Source: Microbacteriaceae bacterium VKM Ac-2855
GTDB taxonomy: Bacteria; Actinomycetota; Actinomycetes; Actinomycetales; Microbacteriaceae
Length of the DNA stretch: 64,000 nt
Direction of reading: 5' to 3'
Assembly: GCA_013204985.1 (NCBI GenBank)
Contig: JABMLG010000002.1
Span: 62,001 to 126,000, forward strand
Part shown: piece after piece, positions 17,694-26,444 of the stretch
Layout of the letters: each line of letters starts with the position of its first letter
How positions within the stretch are numbered: position 1 is the first letter of the stretch
The notes under the pieces: model-generated
What the model was told of the DNA's origin: nothing
The model's input: the letters and a program-made list of their open reading frames with translations, nothing else
Databases searched by the model: none
Program-made: the position numbers and the translations under genes

Positions 17694-19910
17694 ATGAAGT
17701 TCACCGACGGGTTCTGGCAGACCAGGCCGGGCTACACGGCGCTGTTCGCGCAGGAGGCCTACGACATCGTCGCCACCGACGCGACGCTGGAGGTGATCGC
17801 CCCGACCAAGGTGATCGAATCCCGCGGCGACGTGCTCAACCGCGCGGTGCTCACCGTGACCGTCTCGTCGCCGGCCGAAGGCGTGGCGAAGGTGCGGATC
17901 GAGCACTTCCAGGGCGCGCGGACCCGCGGCGGATTCGCACTCGACGAGTCCGTATCCGGTGCCGCGACGCTGACGGAGGCGGGAGGCACCCTGCGCACCG
18001 GTGAACTCGAGGTGCGCATCGAGAAGGGCGCGCCGTGGAGCCTCGAGTTCTGGGACGCGAACACGAACACACGCCTGACCGGGTCCGGCCACAAGGCGCA
18101 GGGCTACGTCACCGGGCCCGATGCGACCACCGGGCTCGCCACGAACTACATCCACGAGCAGCTCGACCTCGGCGTCGGCGAGCTGATCTACGGCCTCGGC
18201 GAGCGCTTCGGGCCCTTCGTCAAGAACGGCCAGACCGTCGACATCTGGAACGCGGACGGCGGCACTTCCTCCGAGCAGGCGTACAAGAACGTCCCGTTCT
18301 ACGTGTCGAGCCGCGGTTACGGCGTGCTCGTGAACGACCCCGGCCTGGTCTCGTTCGAGGTCGGTTCGGAGGCGGTCGAGCGGGTGCAGTTCTCGGTGGG
18401 CGGCGAGGCGCTGGAGTACCTCGTGATCCTCGGCCCCACCAAGAAGGATGTGCTGCGCCGCTACACGGGCCTCGCGGGGCGCCCGGCGCTCGTGCCGGCC
18501 TGGTCGTACGGGCTCTGGCTGACCACGTCGTTCACGACCTCGTACGACGAGGAGACGGTCAACGGCTTCATCGACGGCTTCGCCGAGCGCGAGCTGCCGC
18601 TGTCGGCGTTCCACTTCGACTGCTTCTGGATGCGGGAGTTCCAGTGGACCGACCTGCAATGGGATCCGGCGACCTTCCCCGATCCGGAGGGGATGCTCGC
18701 GCGGCTGCACGAGCGCGGCCTGCACACCTGCGCGTGGATCAATCCCTACATCGCTCAGCGCTCTGTCCTGTTCGCGGAGGGGCGCGAGAAGGGCTACCTG
18801 CTGAAGACCGTGTCGGGCGACGTCTGGCAGTGGGACAAGTGGGTCGCTGGGATGGCGCTCGTCGACTTCACGAATCCGGATGCGACGGCCTGGTTCCAGG
18901 AGAAGCTGCGCGGCATCGTGCGCCAGGGCATCGACTCGTTCAAGACCGACTTCGGCGAGCGCATCCCCTCCGACGGCGTGGCGTGGTTCGACGGATCCGA
19001 CCCCGAGGGCATGCACAACTGGTACACCCAGCTCTACAACGAAGCCGTGTACCAGGTGCTGGTGGAGGAACTCGGGGAGGGCAAGGCGACTCTGTTCGCC
19101 CGCTCCGCGACGGTCGGCGGCCAGGCGTTGCCGGTGCACTGGGGCGGCGACAACACCTCCTCGCACGTGTCGATGGCCGAGACCCTGCGCGGTGGCCTCT
19201 CGCTCGCCATGGGTGGCTTCGGCTTCTGGGCGCACGACATCGGCGGCTTCGAGGGCACCCCCGACCCGGCGGTGTTCAAGCGCTGGCTGGCGTTCGGCCT
19301 GCTCTCCTCGCACTCGCGACTGCACGGATCCGCTTCGGTGCGCGTGCCGTGGGCGTTCGACGAGGAGGCCGTGGACGTCACGCGCGCCTTCACCCGGTTG
19401 AAGCTGCAGTTGATGCCGTACCTCTACCAGGCGGGCGTCGAAGCGCACGAGAGCGGGACCCCGGTGATGCGGCCGATGGCGCTGGAGTTCGAGGGCGACC
19501 GCACCGTGGGATACCTCGACACGCAGTACATGCTGGGCTCGTCGCTGCTGGTCGCACCCGTGTTCAGCCCCGATGGCGTCGTCGAGTTCTACCTCCCCGC
19601 TGGTACCTGGACGAACTGGTGGACCGGCGAGCGCGTCGTTTCGCATGGCCAGTGGATCACCGAGACGCACGGCTTCGACACCCTGCCGCTCTACGTGCGG
19701 GAGGGGGCGGTGATCCCGATCGGCGCCCGCTCGGACATCGCCGACTACGACTTCCTCGACGGGCTCGTGCTTCGGGTGTACCCGGGAGCGGACGGCGACA
19801 CCGCCGTCACCGTGACCGACCACGATTCGGGCGAGGCGACGGTGTTCACGGTGACGCGCGCCGGTGACTCCGTCACGCTCACGCCCGAGATCGCGTTCGA
19901 GCGCGCCTGA
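17694..19910 (+). CDS. yicI: Alpha-xylosidase, glycoside hydrolase family 31 (YicI-like)
   Basis: 738 residues, no signal peptide. It should remove alpha-linked xylose from imported oligosaccharides such as isoprimeverose. The catalytic nucleophile is Asp419 in FKTDFGERIP and the acid/base is Asp486 in VHWGGDN, aligning with Asp416 and Asp482 of E. coli YicI. The blocks ARSATVGGQALPVHW, GFGFWAHDIGGFEGT and LLSSHSRLHGS also match YicI closely. ATG at 17694 gives the YicI-type N-terminus MKFTDGFW and follows an AAAGGCAG site. Released xylose could enter the xylAB pathway at the left end of the window. A general alpha-glucosidase role cannot be excluded. Confidence 0.9.
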   Translation: MKFTDGFWQTRPGYTALFAQEAYDIVATDATLEVIAPTKVIESRGDVLNRAVLTVTVSSPAEGVAKVRIEHFQGARTRGGFALDESVSGAATLTEAGGTLRTGELEVRIEKGAPWSLEFWDANTNTRLTGSGHKAQGYVTGPDATTGLATNYIHEQLDLGVGELIYGLGERFGPFVKNGQTVDIWNADGGTSSEQAYKNVPFYVSSRGYGVLVNDPGLVSFEVGSEAVERVQFSVGGEALEYLVILGPTKKDVLRRYTGLAGRPALVPAWSYGLWLTTSFTTSYDEETVNGFIDGFAERELPLSAFHFDCFWMREFQWTDLQWDPATFPDPEGMLARLHERGLHTCAWINPYIAQRSVLFAEGREKGYLLKTVSGDVWQWDKWVAGMALVDFTNPDATAWFQEKLRGIVRQGIDSFKTDFGERIPSDGVAWFDGSDPEGMHNWYTQLYNEAVYQVLVEELGEGKATLFARSATVGGQALPVHWGGDNTSSHVSMAETLRGGLSLAMGGFGFWAHDIGGFEGTPDPAVFKRWLAFGLLSSHSRLHGSASVRVPWAFDEEAVDVTRAFTRLKLQLMPYLYQAGVEAHESGTPVMRPMALEFEGDRTVGYLDTQYMLGSSLLVAPVFSPDGVVEFYLPAGTWTNWWTGERVVSHGQWITETHGFDTLPLYVREGAVIPIGARSDIADYDFLDGLVLRVYPGADGDTAVTVTDHDSGEATVFTVTRAGDSVTLTPEIAFERA

Positions 19911-19962
19911 CCGCGCTCGATGAATCGACCGCGCTCGACGAATCGACCGCGCTCGATGAATC
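19909..19962. repeat. 18-bp tandem repeat, three copies, starting in the GH31 stop codon
   Basis: Units 19909–19926, 19927–19944 and 19945–19962 read GACCGCGCTCGATGAATC with one difference in the middle copy. The first unit begins with the last two bases of the TGA stop codon. A decayed fourth copy follows before the hairpin at 19994. Confidence 0.85.
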
Positions 19963-19993
19963 GGCAGCGTTCGAGCACGTCGACCGCGCTGAC

Positions 19994-20045
19994 GCGGGTT
20001 GTCGCTCCGTCCCTCCGCCTCGCGCGGGACGGAGGGACAACCCGC
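19994..20045. repeat. 20-bp inverted repeat before the ROK gene
   Basis: Arms 19994–20013 and 20026–20045 pair with a single mismatch around a 12-nt loop. Placed about 85 nt after the GH31 stop, it is the likely end of that operon's transcript. A TAGGGT box (20052–20057) just downstream may start the ROK gene transcript. Confidence 0.75.
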
Positions 20046-20077
20046 TTTCGGTAGGGTGAGGCGACGAGAGGGCGGCA

Positions 20078-21253
20078 ATGGTCGAGGCGAATCGCGGCAG
20101 CAATCTCGACCGTGTGCGGCGCGGCAATCTCGCCACCGTCCTCCGGCTGGTGCACGAAGGCGGGGCGCAATCGCGCTCGCAGCTGACGCGATCGACCGGG
20201 CTCAACCGCTCCACCATCGCGGCGCTCGTGGGAGAGCTCGGCGAGCTCGGACTCGTCCGGGAGCGTGATCCGGACGCGTCGAACCAGGTCGGGCGGCCGA
20301 GCCCGATCGTATCGCCCGATCCGCGGGTCGTCGCCTTCGCCGTGAATCCCGAGATCGACGCCGTCGTGGTAGCGGTCGTCGGGCTCGACGGGGTCGTGCA
20401 GCAGCGGATGCGGCACGAGACGGACGGGATCCCGACGGCCGCCGAGGCCGCCTCGATCGCCGCCACGCTCATCCGTCGTCTGCGTTCGGAGCTGCCGACG
20501 GATGCGCGGGTGGTCGGCATCGGCGCCGCGGTGCCCGGCCTGGTGCGCGACTCGGACGGTCTGGTGCGCGTCGCTCCGCACCTGGAGTGGGACGACGAGC
20601 CCTTCGCCGAACTGCTCGCGGCGCAGACCGGGATGCCCGTGCTCGCCGCGAACGACGCCAACCTCGGCGCGAACGCCGAGTCGCTGCTCGGTGCGGGTCG
20701 AGCCGTGAGCGATCTCGTGTACCTCAACGGCGGCGCGAGCGGTATCGGTGCGGGTGTGATCGTGGGCGGACGCCTGCTGCACGGCATCGACGGCTACGCG
20801 GGTGAGATCGGCCACACTCTGGTCAACAACTCGGGTGTGGCGTGCCACTGCGGCGCGGCCGGATGCCTGGAGACGGAGGTGCACCGGGCGGCGCTGCTGG
20901 ACGTGCTCGGTGCCGACTCGGCCGAGGGGCTCGAGAGGGCGCTCGCCGCATCCGACGATCCGCGCGTCGCGGCCGAGATCGAGCGGCAGCTCGGGTTCCT
21001 CGCGGTCGCGCTGCGCAACGTGATCAACATTTTCAACCCCGAACTCGTGGTGCTCGGCGGCTTCCTCGGCGCTCTCTACGGCGTCGCGGGGGAGCGCTTG
21101 GAGCGGCTTGTCGATGCGGGCCCGTTCCGGGTCTCGCGCGCATCCGTGCGGATCGTGCGCACCGAGCTCGGCGCCGACCTGCTGATGCTCGGCGCCGCCG
21201 AACTGGCCTTCGGCACCCTCCTCGCCGACCCGGCCGCCCCCGCCTCGCCCTGA
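20078..21253 (+). CDS. ROK-family transcriptional regulator
   Basis: 391 residues. An N-terminal winged helix (SRSQLTRSTGLNRSTIAALV, about 31–50) is followed by an actin-like sugar-kinase fold. The zinc-binding segment CHCGAAGCLE near residue 265 and the GIGAGVIVGGRLLHG and YAGEIGHT motifs are typical of ROK repressors and kinases. With a DNA-binding domain it should act as a regulator sensing a free or phosphorylated sugar. It might control xylAB or the GH31 operon, but no matching operator is evident. Confidence 0.9.
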   Translation: MVEANRGSNLDRVRRGNLATVLRLVHEGGAQSRSQLTRSTGLNRSTIAALVGELGELGLVRERDPDASNQVGRPSPIVSPDPRVVAFAVNPEIDAVVVAVVGLDGVVQQRMRHETDGIPTAAEAASIAATLIRRLRSELPTDARVVGIGAAVPGLVRDSDGLVRVAPHLEWDDEPFAELLAAQTGMPVLAANDANLGANAESLLGAGRAVSDLVYLNGGASGIGAGVIVGGRLLHGIDGYAGEIGHTLVNNSGVACHCGAAGCLETEVHRAALLDVLGADSAEGLERALAASDDPRVAAEIERQLGFLAVALRNVINIFNPELVVLGGFLGALYGVAGERLERLVDAGPFRVSRASVRIVRTELGADLLMLGAAELAFGTLLADPAAPASP

Positions 21254-21254
21254 C

Positions 21255-21299
21255 CCCCTCCTCCCGCAACCCCTCCTCCCGCAACCCCTCCTCCCGCAA
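21255..21299. repeat. 15-bp tandem repeat, three perfect copies, after the ROK stop
   Basis: CCCCTCCTCCCGCAA repeats at 21255, 21270 and 21285 without change, starting 2 nt after the TGA. A partial fourth copy (from 21300) merges into the left arm of the hairpin at 21309. Confidence 0.9.
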
Positions 21300-21308
21300 C
21301 CCCTCCTT

Positions 21309-21379
21309 GCGAGGGACCCCTCCTGTGCGCCTGGGACCCTCCCAGGGCGGGTCCGTCGCGCACAGGAGGGGTCCCTCGC
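21309..21379. repeat. Perfect 22-bp inverted repeat (GAGGGACCC family)
   Basis: Arms 21309–21330 and 21358–21379 are perfectly complementary. The arm begins GCGAGGGACCCCTCCTGTG, identical to the outer half of the hairpin at 38067–38143, 17 kb away. It is likely the transcription end of the ROK gene. Confidence 0.9.
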
Positions 21380-21380
21380 G

Positions 21381-21647
21381 GGGTGGTGGCGGGGTGGCGG
21401 CATGGTGGGCGGCGGGGCCGGCGGAGGGGGTCATCGGCGAGCGCAATGAACGCATTGTCGAATTGATTCGATCGAGGGGAATACAGGGCGGTGCTCGGAC
21501 GCTACCGTTGGTAGATATTCGTGACGGGGGAGTCGCGCCGACCGCCGTCACGGGGGATCGGTGCGGCCGTATCCTCCGCCCCTCCGCACTCGTCCCACCG
21601 CACGCTCCTGCACGCCGTCGCCCTGTCGACGGAGGAAGGCCACCTCT
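21381..21647. other. Non-coding gap before the MFS gene
   Basis: The first half is very G-rich. From 21450 the composition becomes AT-richer (TTGTCGAATTGATTCG), with a small hairpin or dyad CTACC-GTT-GGTAG at 21502–21514 and TAGATATTCG beside it, which probably mark the promoter region of the MFS gene. A direct repeat of GTCACGGGGG-like words follows at about 21520–21557. I see no protein-coding gene here. Confidence 0.5.
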
Positions 21648-22913
21648 GTGACCGCAGTCGATTCCACTCCCGGAACCGCCGCCAACCCGGTGATCCACCA
21701 CCCCGGAGACGCGCTCTCGCGCCGTCAGCGACTGGTCTACGTGATCATCCTCGGCGCTCTCACCGCGCTCGGTCCCTTCACGATCGACCTCTACCTGCCG
21801 GCTTTCCCCGTGCTGCAGAGCGAGCTGAACGTCTCGGCCGCGGCCATTCAGCTGACCCTGACCGGTACCACGGTCGGCTTCGCGATCGGCCAGCTCGTGA
21901 TCGGACCGTGGAGCGACAAGGTCGGCCGCCGTCTGCCGATCCTGATCGCCACCGGCGTGCACTTCATCGCTTGCATCGGTGCCGCGTTCGCTCCCGAGAT
22001 CATCTCGCTCGGTGTGTTCCGCCTGCTGATGGGGGCGGGCGCCGCCGCATCCGGAGTCGTCGCGATGGCGATGGTGCGCGACCTCTTCGGCGGTCGTCCG
22101 CTGGTGAAGATGCTCTCGCGCCTCGCGCTGGTCTCCGGCCTCGCTCCCGTGCTCGCACCGGTCATCGGTTCGCAGCTGCTGCTCTTCATGGACTGGCGCG
22201 GCATCTTCCTCTTCCTCGCCGGCTACGGCCTGCTCATCGGGGCGGCGGTGTTCTTCTGGATAGTGGAGACGCGACCGGCCTCGCGCGCGAACGACGCCGA
22301 GCACGACACGCTGCGCGCTCGGTACAAGGCGGTGCTGAGCGACCGCATCTTCGTCGGCATCGCTCTGATCGGCGGCATGACGTTCACCGGGCTCTTCGCG
22401 TACCTGTCGACCTCGTCGTTCCTCTTCCAAGACGTCTACGGTTTCGACGCGCAGCAGTACGGCCTGCTCTTCGCGGTCAACTCGCTCGGCGTGGTGGTCG
22501 GTGTGCAGCTGTCCTCCCGCCTGACGAAAATCATCGGTCCGCAGTGGATCCTCGCGATCACCACGATCGTGATGCTGACCATGGCCCTGCTGATCGCAGT
22601 GTTCGACCTGCTCGGCGTCGGCCTGTGGGGCACGCTCGTGCCGCTGTGGTTCTTCATCGCCGCCTGCGGATTCAGCTTCCCGTGCATCCAGGTGCTCGGC
22701 CTGATCAACCACGGCAAGGAGGCCGGAACCGCCGCGTCGCTGATGGGAGCGGTGAACTTCGGCCTCGCCGGTCTGCTCTCGCCGATCGTCGGCCTGCTCG
22801 GCGTCTCCACCGCCGTTCCGATGGCGGGGATGATGGCGTGCACCTCGATCGCATCGATCCTGCTGCTCTGGCTCGTGGTGCGTCCGCGAAAGGTTCCGGC
22901 CCTCTCGAACTGA
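21648..22913 (+). CDS. Bcr/CflA-family multidrug efflux MFS transporter
   Basis: 421 residues with 12 predicted transmembrane helices. FTIDLYLPAFPVLQ in helix 1 and GPWSDKVGRRLPIL (the MFS loop 2-3 motif) at about residue 95 are characteristic of the 12-TM drug/proton antiporters of the Bcr/CflA group. GTG at 21648 is chosen because GGAGGAAGG precedes it and the sequence upstream is not protein-like. No regulator is adjacent. Confidence 0.9.
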   Translation: MTAVDSTPGTAANPVIHHPGDALSRRQRLVYVIILGALTALGPFTIDLYLPAFPVLQSELNVSAAAIQLTLTGTTVGFAIGQLVIGPWSDKVGRRLPILIATGVHFIACIGAAFAPEIISLGVFRLLMGAGAAASGVVAMAMVRDLFGGRPLVKMLSRLALVSGLAPVLAPVIGSQLLLFMDWRGIFLFLAGYGLLIGAAVFFWIVETRPASRANDAEHDTLRARYKAVLSDRIFVGIALIGGMTFTGLFAYLSTSSFLFQDVYGFDAQQYGLLFAVNSLGVVVGVQLSSRLTKIIGPQWILAITTIVMLTMALLIAVFDLLGVGLWGTLVPLWFFIAACGFSFPCIQVLGLINHGKEAGTAASLMGAVNFGLAGLLSPIVGLLGVSTAVPMAGMMACTSIASILLLWLVVRPRKVPALSN

Positions 22914-22959
22914 CCGCAAGCCCCGGCGCGAGTTTCGTGCGACGCGGCAGGATGTACGG

Positions 22960-23679
22960 ATGACCGATCCCACCCGTTCTCCGGATCCCACAGCGCCGAC
23001 GGACCCCGCAGAGAAGCTCGCGGCGACCGTCGCACCGAAGGCGTCGCGGCGGTGGCCGCTGGTGTCGGGGATCGTGGCGATCGTGCTCGTCGCATCACTC
23101 GCCGCCATCATCGCGACGCGCCCCGGTGCCGCGTTCTCGTTCGACGTCGAGTGGATGGACGAGATCGTCGAGCACCGTTCGCCGGGCTGGGAGGTGCCGG
23201 CGCTGATCATGAACTCGCTCGGCGGGGGCATCCTCGGCACCTACATCATCCCCGTCGCGATCATCGTGGTGCTGCTGCTGTTCCGCCGCCGATGGGCGGC
23301 GCTGTACTACACGGTCGCGGTCCTGGCGAGCGTGGGGCTGACCCAGTTGCTCAAAGAGATGGTCGGCCGGGCTCGTCCGGAGGACATGCTGGTGCACAGC
23401 GACTTCGGCTCGTTCCCCTCGGGGCACACCGCTAACGCCGCGACCACGATGATGGCGTTCGCGTTCATTTTTCCGCTGCTCTGGGTCTGGATCGCCGGAT
23501 TCCTGTACACGGTCGCGATGGCGTTGAGCCGCACGTATCTCGGTGCCCACTGGATCAGCGACACCGTGGGTGGTGCGATCCTCGGGGTCGGCGTGGCCGT
23601 CATCGTCTGGGCGCCCTTCGCGGTGAAGCTGCGCGCGGAGGCGCGGCTCGCGCGTCCCCCGGTCTGGGTGCGGCGCTGA
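22960..23679 (+). CDS. PAP2-family membrane phosphatase
   Basis: 239 residues, about five or six transmembrane helices. The PAP2 blocks are KEMVGRARP (about 129), FPSGHTANA (about 149) and SRTYLGAHWISD (about 189), with all catalytic residues. It probably dephosphorylates a lipid pyrophosphate at the outer membrane face, for example undecaprenyl pyrophosphate. CAGGAT ends 6 nt before the ATG, so the transcript may be leaderless. The stop codon lies within the first copy of a 17-bp tandem repeat. Confidence 0.9.
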   Translation: MTDPTRSPDPTAPTDPAEKLAATVAPKASRRWPLVSGIVAIVLVASLAAIIATRPGAAFSFDVEWMDEIVEHRSPGWEVPALIMNSLGGGILGTYIIPVAIIVVLLLFRRRWAALYYTVAVLASVGLTQLLKEMVGRARPEDMLVHSDFGSFPSGHTANAATTMMAFAFIFPLLWVWIAGFLYTVAMALSRTYLGAHWISDTVGGAILGVGVAVIVWAPFAVKLRAEARLARPPVWVRR

Positions 23680-23750
23680 CGCGGGTGCGGCGCTGACGCG
23701 GGTGCGGCGCTGACGCGGGTGCGGCGCTGACTCGAGTGGGGCGCTGACGC
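23666..23750. repeat. 17-bp tandem repeat, five copies, spanning a stop codon
   Basis: GGGTGCGGCGCTGACGC repeats at 23666, 23683 and 23700 exactly, at 23717 with one change, and at 23734 in diverged form. The TGA of the PAP2 gene (23677–23679) is inside copy 1, so the coding 3' end itself has been multiplied. The last copy runs into the hairpin at 23746. Confidence 0.92.
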
Positions 23751-23817
23751 AACCTCGGCTGAGAGCCGTCGTCAGCCGCGATCGGGGCTGACGCCGCGTC
23801 TCAGCCGAGGTTGCGTC
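23746..23817. repeat. Perfect 19-bp inverted repeat after the PAP2 gene
   Basis: Arms 23746–23764 and 23799–23817 are fully complementary. The 34-nt interior holds a second stem, GTCAGCC/GGCTGAC (23771–23777 with 23786–23792). It probably ends PAP2 transcription ahead of the next LacI gene. Confidence 0.85.
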
Positions 23818-23843
23818 GCGTCCCGTGCGCCGCGCGCATCTCT

Positions 23844-23855
23844 GCAACGTTGTAA
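23844..23855. promoter_or_regulatory. Operator-like site in front of the arabinofuranoside LacI gene
   Basis: GCAACGTTGTAA shares the CAACGTTG palindrome of the operators at 24997–25024. Its place 58 nt before the regulator start suggests autoregulation. Confidence 0.6.
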
Positions 23856-23912
23856 AGTGCGGATACGCGTCCCGCTCGCTAGCGTGGGGCCACGAATCGG
23901 CGGAGGAGGGGC

Positions 23913-24932
23913 ATGGCCGTCACGCTGCACGACGTCGCCCGGCTCTCCGGCGTCTCGATCAAGACCGTCTCGAACGTCATCAACGACTACCCGCACATCC
24001 GGCCGACGACGCGCGAGAAAGTCGAGGCCGCGATCGCGGAGCTCGGCTACAGCCCGAACCTCACGGCGCGCAGTCTGCGCAGCGGCCGCACCGGGGTCAT
24101 CGGTCTCGCGCTGCCCGAGTTGAGCCTCGCCTACTTCGCCGAACTCGCCGACATGGTCATGCAAGCTGCGGAGGATCGCGGACTCACCGTTCTCATCGAG
24201 CAGACCCGCGGTGAGCGCGACCGTGAGATCCAGACTCTGAGCAGTCGCACGCGGGCCCTGACCGATGGGCTGATCTTCAGCCCGCTCGGCATGGGGCAGG
24301 AGGATGCGGCGGCGCTCGACGTCGATTTCCCCCTGGTGACCCTCGGCGAGCGGATCTTCGGCGGGCCGGCCGATCACGTCACCATGCAGAACGTCGAGGC
24401 GGCACGAGCGGCGACGGAGTACTTGATCGGCATCGGCCGGCGCCGGATCGTTGTGCTCGGGGCGCACCCGGGTGAGGAGATCGGCTCGGCGGGGCTGCGA
24501 CTGCGTGGTTATCGTGAGGCGCTCGAGGCAGCGGGAATTCCCTACGACGACGGCTTGATCGGCTATTCCGGCCCCTGGCACCGCGAGAACGGAGCCGTCT
24601 CGATGCGTGCGGTGCTCGAATCGGGCGTGCCGTTCGACGCCGTCTTCGGTTTGAACGATGCCCTCGCGCTGGGTGGGCTGCGCGTGCTGCAACAGGCCGG
24701 ACTCCGCGTGCCGGAGGATGTCGCCGTGATGGGCTTCGACAACATCGACGAGACGCAGTACGCGTTGCCCTCGCTCTCGACCGTGGAGCCGGGTCGGCTG
24801 GAGATCGCGCGAACCGCCGTCGCGGCGCTGATCGAGCGGATCGCGGAGCGCGCGACGGGTGTCGAACCGGCCGCGCCGCGCGAGATCGCCGCGGCCTTCG
24901 AGGTCATCGGCCGGGAGTCCACGGTTTCGTAG
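23913..24932 (+). CDS. LacI-family regulator of the arabinofuranoside locus
   Basis: 339 residues. The helix-turn-helix TLHDVARLSGVSIKTVSNVI is at residues 4–23, followed by the hinge YSPNLTARSLRSGRTG and a sensor domain ending VMGFDNIDETQYALPSLSTV. GGAGGAGGGG precedes the ATG. CAACGTTG palindromes lie upstream of this gene and upstream of the adjacent ABC/GH51 operon. It therefore probably represses both in the absence of arabinose or arabino-oligosaccharides (inference). Confidence 0.92.
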   Translation: MAVTLHDVARLSGVSIKTVSNVINDYPHIRPTTREKVEAAIAELGYSPNLTARSLRSGRTGVIGLALPELSLAYFAELADMVMQAAEDRGLTVLIEQTRGERDREIQTLSSRTRALTDGLIFSPLGMGQEDAAALDVDFPLVTLGERIFGGPADHVTMQNVEAARAATEYLIGIGRRRIVVLGAHPGEEIGSAGLRLRGYREALEAAGIPYDDGLIGYSGPWHRENGAVSMRAVLESGVPFDAVFGLNDALALGGLRVLQQAGLRVPEDVAVMGFDNIDETQYALPSLSTVEPGRLEIARTAVAALIERIAERATGVEPAAPREIAAAFEVIGRESTVS

Positions 24933-24963
24933 CCACCTGGTGCAGGAGTGGCCGAACTGTTAC

Positions 24964-24969
24964 TTGACA
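24964..24969 (+). promoter_or_regulatory. -35 element of the GH51/ABC operon promoter
   Basis: A consensus TTGACA. The -10 is less clear, about CATCAT or TCATTA at 24987–24994. The twin operators lie immediately downstream. Confidence 0.5.
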
Positions 24970-24996
24970 GGCCCCGGCGTCATCCGCATCATTACT

Positions 24997-25024
24997 TCTA
25001 CAACGTTTACTTACAACGTTGTAA
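24997..25024. promoter_or_regulatory. Twin LacI-type operators of the GH51/ABC operon
   Basis: TTACAACGTTGTAA (25011–25024) is a perfect 14-bp palindrome. TCTACAACGTTTAC just upstream is an imperfect copy 14 bp away. Together they cover the predicted start of transcription. Confidence 0.8.
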
Positions 25025-25122
25025 AAACGAACCAGAACTTCCCCCCGCTCCCCGGCGCCCACAGCAGGACCCGCCGCGGAGTACGTCGACAAGGGTGTCT
25101 TCGCACCGGAAACGGAACCATC

Positions 25123-26439
25123 ATGAAACGGCTCATCGCCGCTGCAGGCGCAGCTGCCGTCGTCGCTCTCTCCCTCACGGGATGCTCGGGCGACAGCGGA
25201 GCGGCCACCTGCGAGAACAAGATCGTCAACCCCGACGCCACTCAGGTCACGATGTGGGCCTGGTACCCGGAGTTCGAAGGGGTCGTCGACCTTTTCAACA
25301 ACAGCCACGACGACATCCAGATCTGCTGGACCAACGCCGGCGCCGGCAACGACGAGTACACGAAGTTCTCGACCGCCGTGCAGGCCGGATCGGGTGCGCC
25401 CGACGTGATCATGCTCGAGTCGGAGGTGGTGCAGTCGTACATCCCGCAGGATGCGCTGGTCGACCTCACCGAGTACGGCGCGGGAGACGTGCAGAGCAAC
25501 TACTCCGAGGGTGCGTGGTCCGACGTCTCGAGCGGCGACGGCACCTACGCGATCCCCGTGGACGGTGGCCCGGTGGGCATGCTGTACCGCCAGGACATCC
25601 TCGATAAGTACAACATCCCCGTCCCCACCACGTGGGAGGAGTACGCAGCCGCGGCCCAGGCGCTGAAGGACGCGGGCTCGACCACACTCCTCACCGACTT
25701 CCCCGGTAACGGCCGCGCTTTCCAGCAGGCGCTCTTCGCGCAGGCCGGTTCGGTGCCCTACACCGTCGATGGCACCGACGTCTCCGTCGATCTCGACGAC
25801 GCCGCCTCGAACAAGGTCCTCTCCTACTGGGAGGACCTGGTGAAGAAGGGCCTGGTCGGCACGGAGGACTCCTCCACCACCGACTACAACACGCACCTGG
25901 TGGACGGCACCTACGCCTCCGTCGTGGCCGCCGCGTGGCTTCCCGGCTACCTGCAGGGCTTCGAGGGAGCCGACTCCGACGCCGTCTGGCGCGCCGCTCC
26001 GGTGCCGCAGTGGGCGGGCGCCGAGCCGACGCAGATCAACATCGGCGGATCCGCGTTCTCGGTGACCAGCCAGGCCAAGGACAAGGAAGCGGCGGCGACC
26101 GTCGCCAAGGAGATCTTCGGCACCGAAGAGGCGTGGAAGATCGGCATCGAGAAGGGCGCGCTCTTCCCGCTGTGGAAGCCGATCCTCGAGTCCGACTACT
26201 TCAAGAACCTCGAGTACCCCTTCTTCGGCGGGCAGATGATCAACAACGACGTCTTCCTCACCGCCGCCACGGAGTACAAGGGCTTCCAGGTCAGCCCGTT
26301 CCAGAACTTCGCCTACGACAAGCTCACCGAGGCCATCAACGCGGTGAACGCGGGCGAGACGTCCGTTTCGGATGCACTGGCCACCTACCAGAAGTCGGTC
26401 TCGGAGTACGCGACCAGCCAGGGCTACACGCTCAAGTAG
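25123..26439 (+). CDS. Sugar ABC transporter substrate-binding lipoprotein (CUT1)
   Basis: 438 residues. A short Sec signal with lipobox LTGC (Cys about 20) is followed by a family-1 solute-binding protein showing VTMWAWYPEFEGVVDLFN, YAIPVDGGPVGMLYRQDILD and a conserved GGSAFSVT stretch. The start at 25123 gives the best signal peptide, although the ribosome-binding site is weak (GGAAACGGAA). The 5' leader is about 100 nt. With GH51 in the operon, arabino-oligosaccharides or arabinoxylan fragments are the likely ligand. Confidence 0.92.
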   Translation: MKRLIAAAGAAAVVALSLTGCSGDSGAATCENKIVNPDATQVTMWAWYPEFEGVVDLFNNSHDDIQICWTNAGAGNDEYTKFSTAVQAGSGAPDVIMLESEVVQSYIPQDALVDLTEYGAGDVQSNYSEGAWSDVSSGDGTYAIPVDGGPVGMLYRQDILDKYNIPVPTTWEEYAAAAQALKDAGSTTLLTDFPGNGRAFQQALFAQAGSVPYTVDGTDVSVDLDDAASNKVLSYWEDLVKKGLVGTEDSSTTDYNTHLVDGTYASVVAAAWLPGYLQGFEGADSDAVWRAAPVPQWAGAEPTQINIGGSAFSVTSQAKDKEAAATVAKEIFGTEEAWKIGIEKGALFPLWKPILESDYFKNLEYPFFGGQMINNDVFLTAATEYKGFQVSPFQNFAYDKLTEAINAVNAGETSVSDALATYQKSVSEYATSQGYTLK

Positions 26440-26444
26440 CGAAC

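Noticed and set aside
17622-20078. An 818-codon open frame on the minus strand opposite the GH31 gene
   Set aside because: Antisense to an intact catalytic domain, with no recognisable domains of its own.
21033-23240. A 735-codon open frame on the minus strand over the MFS region
   Set aside because: Charged, repetitive translation crossing hairpins and tandem repeats; antisense to a 12-helix transporter.
23666-23750. Possible CRISPR array
   Set aside because: Units are adjacent with no spacers, and no cas genes are present.
24952-24966. TGCAGGAGTGGCC near the arabinofuranoside promoter as another hairpin of the TGCAGGAG family
   Set aside because: Only one arm is present, with no complementary arm within about 60 nt. 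It may be a remnant, but it cannot be supported as a structure.
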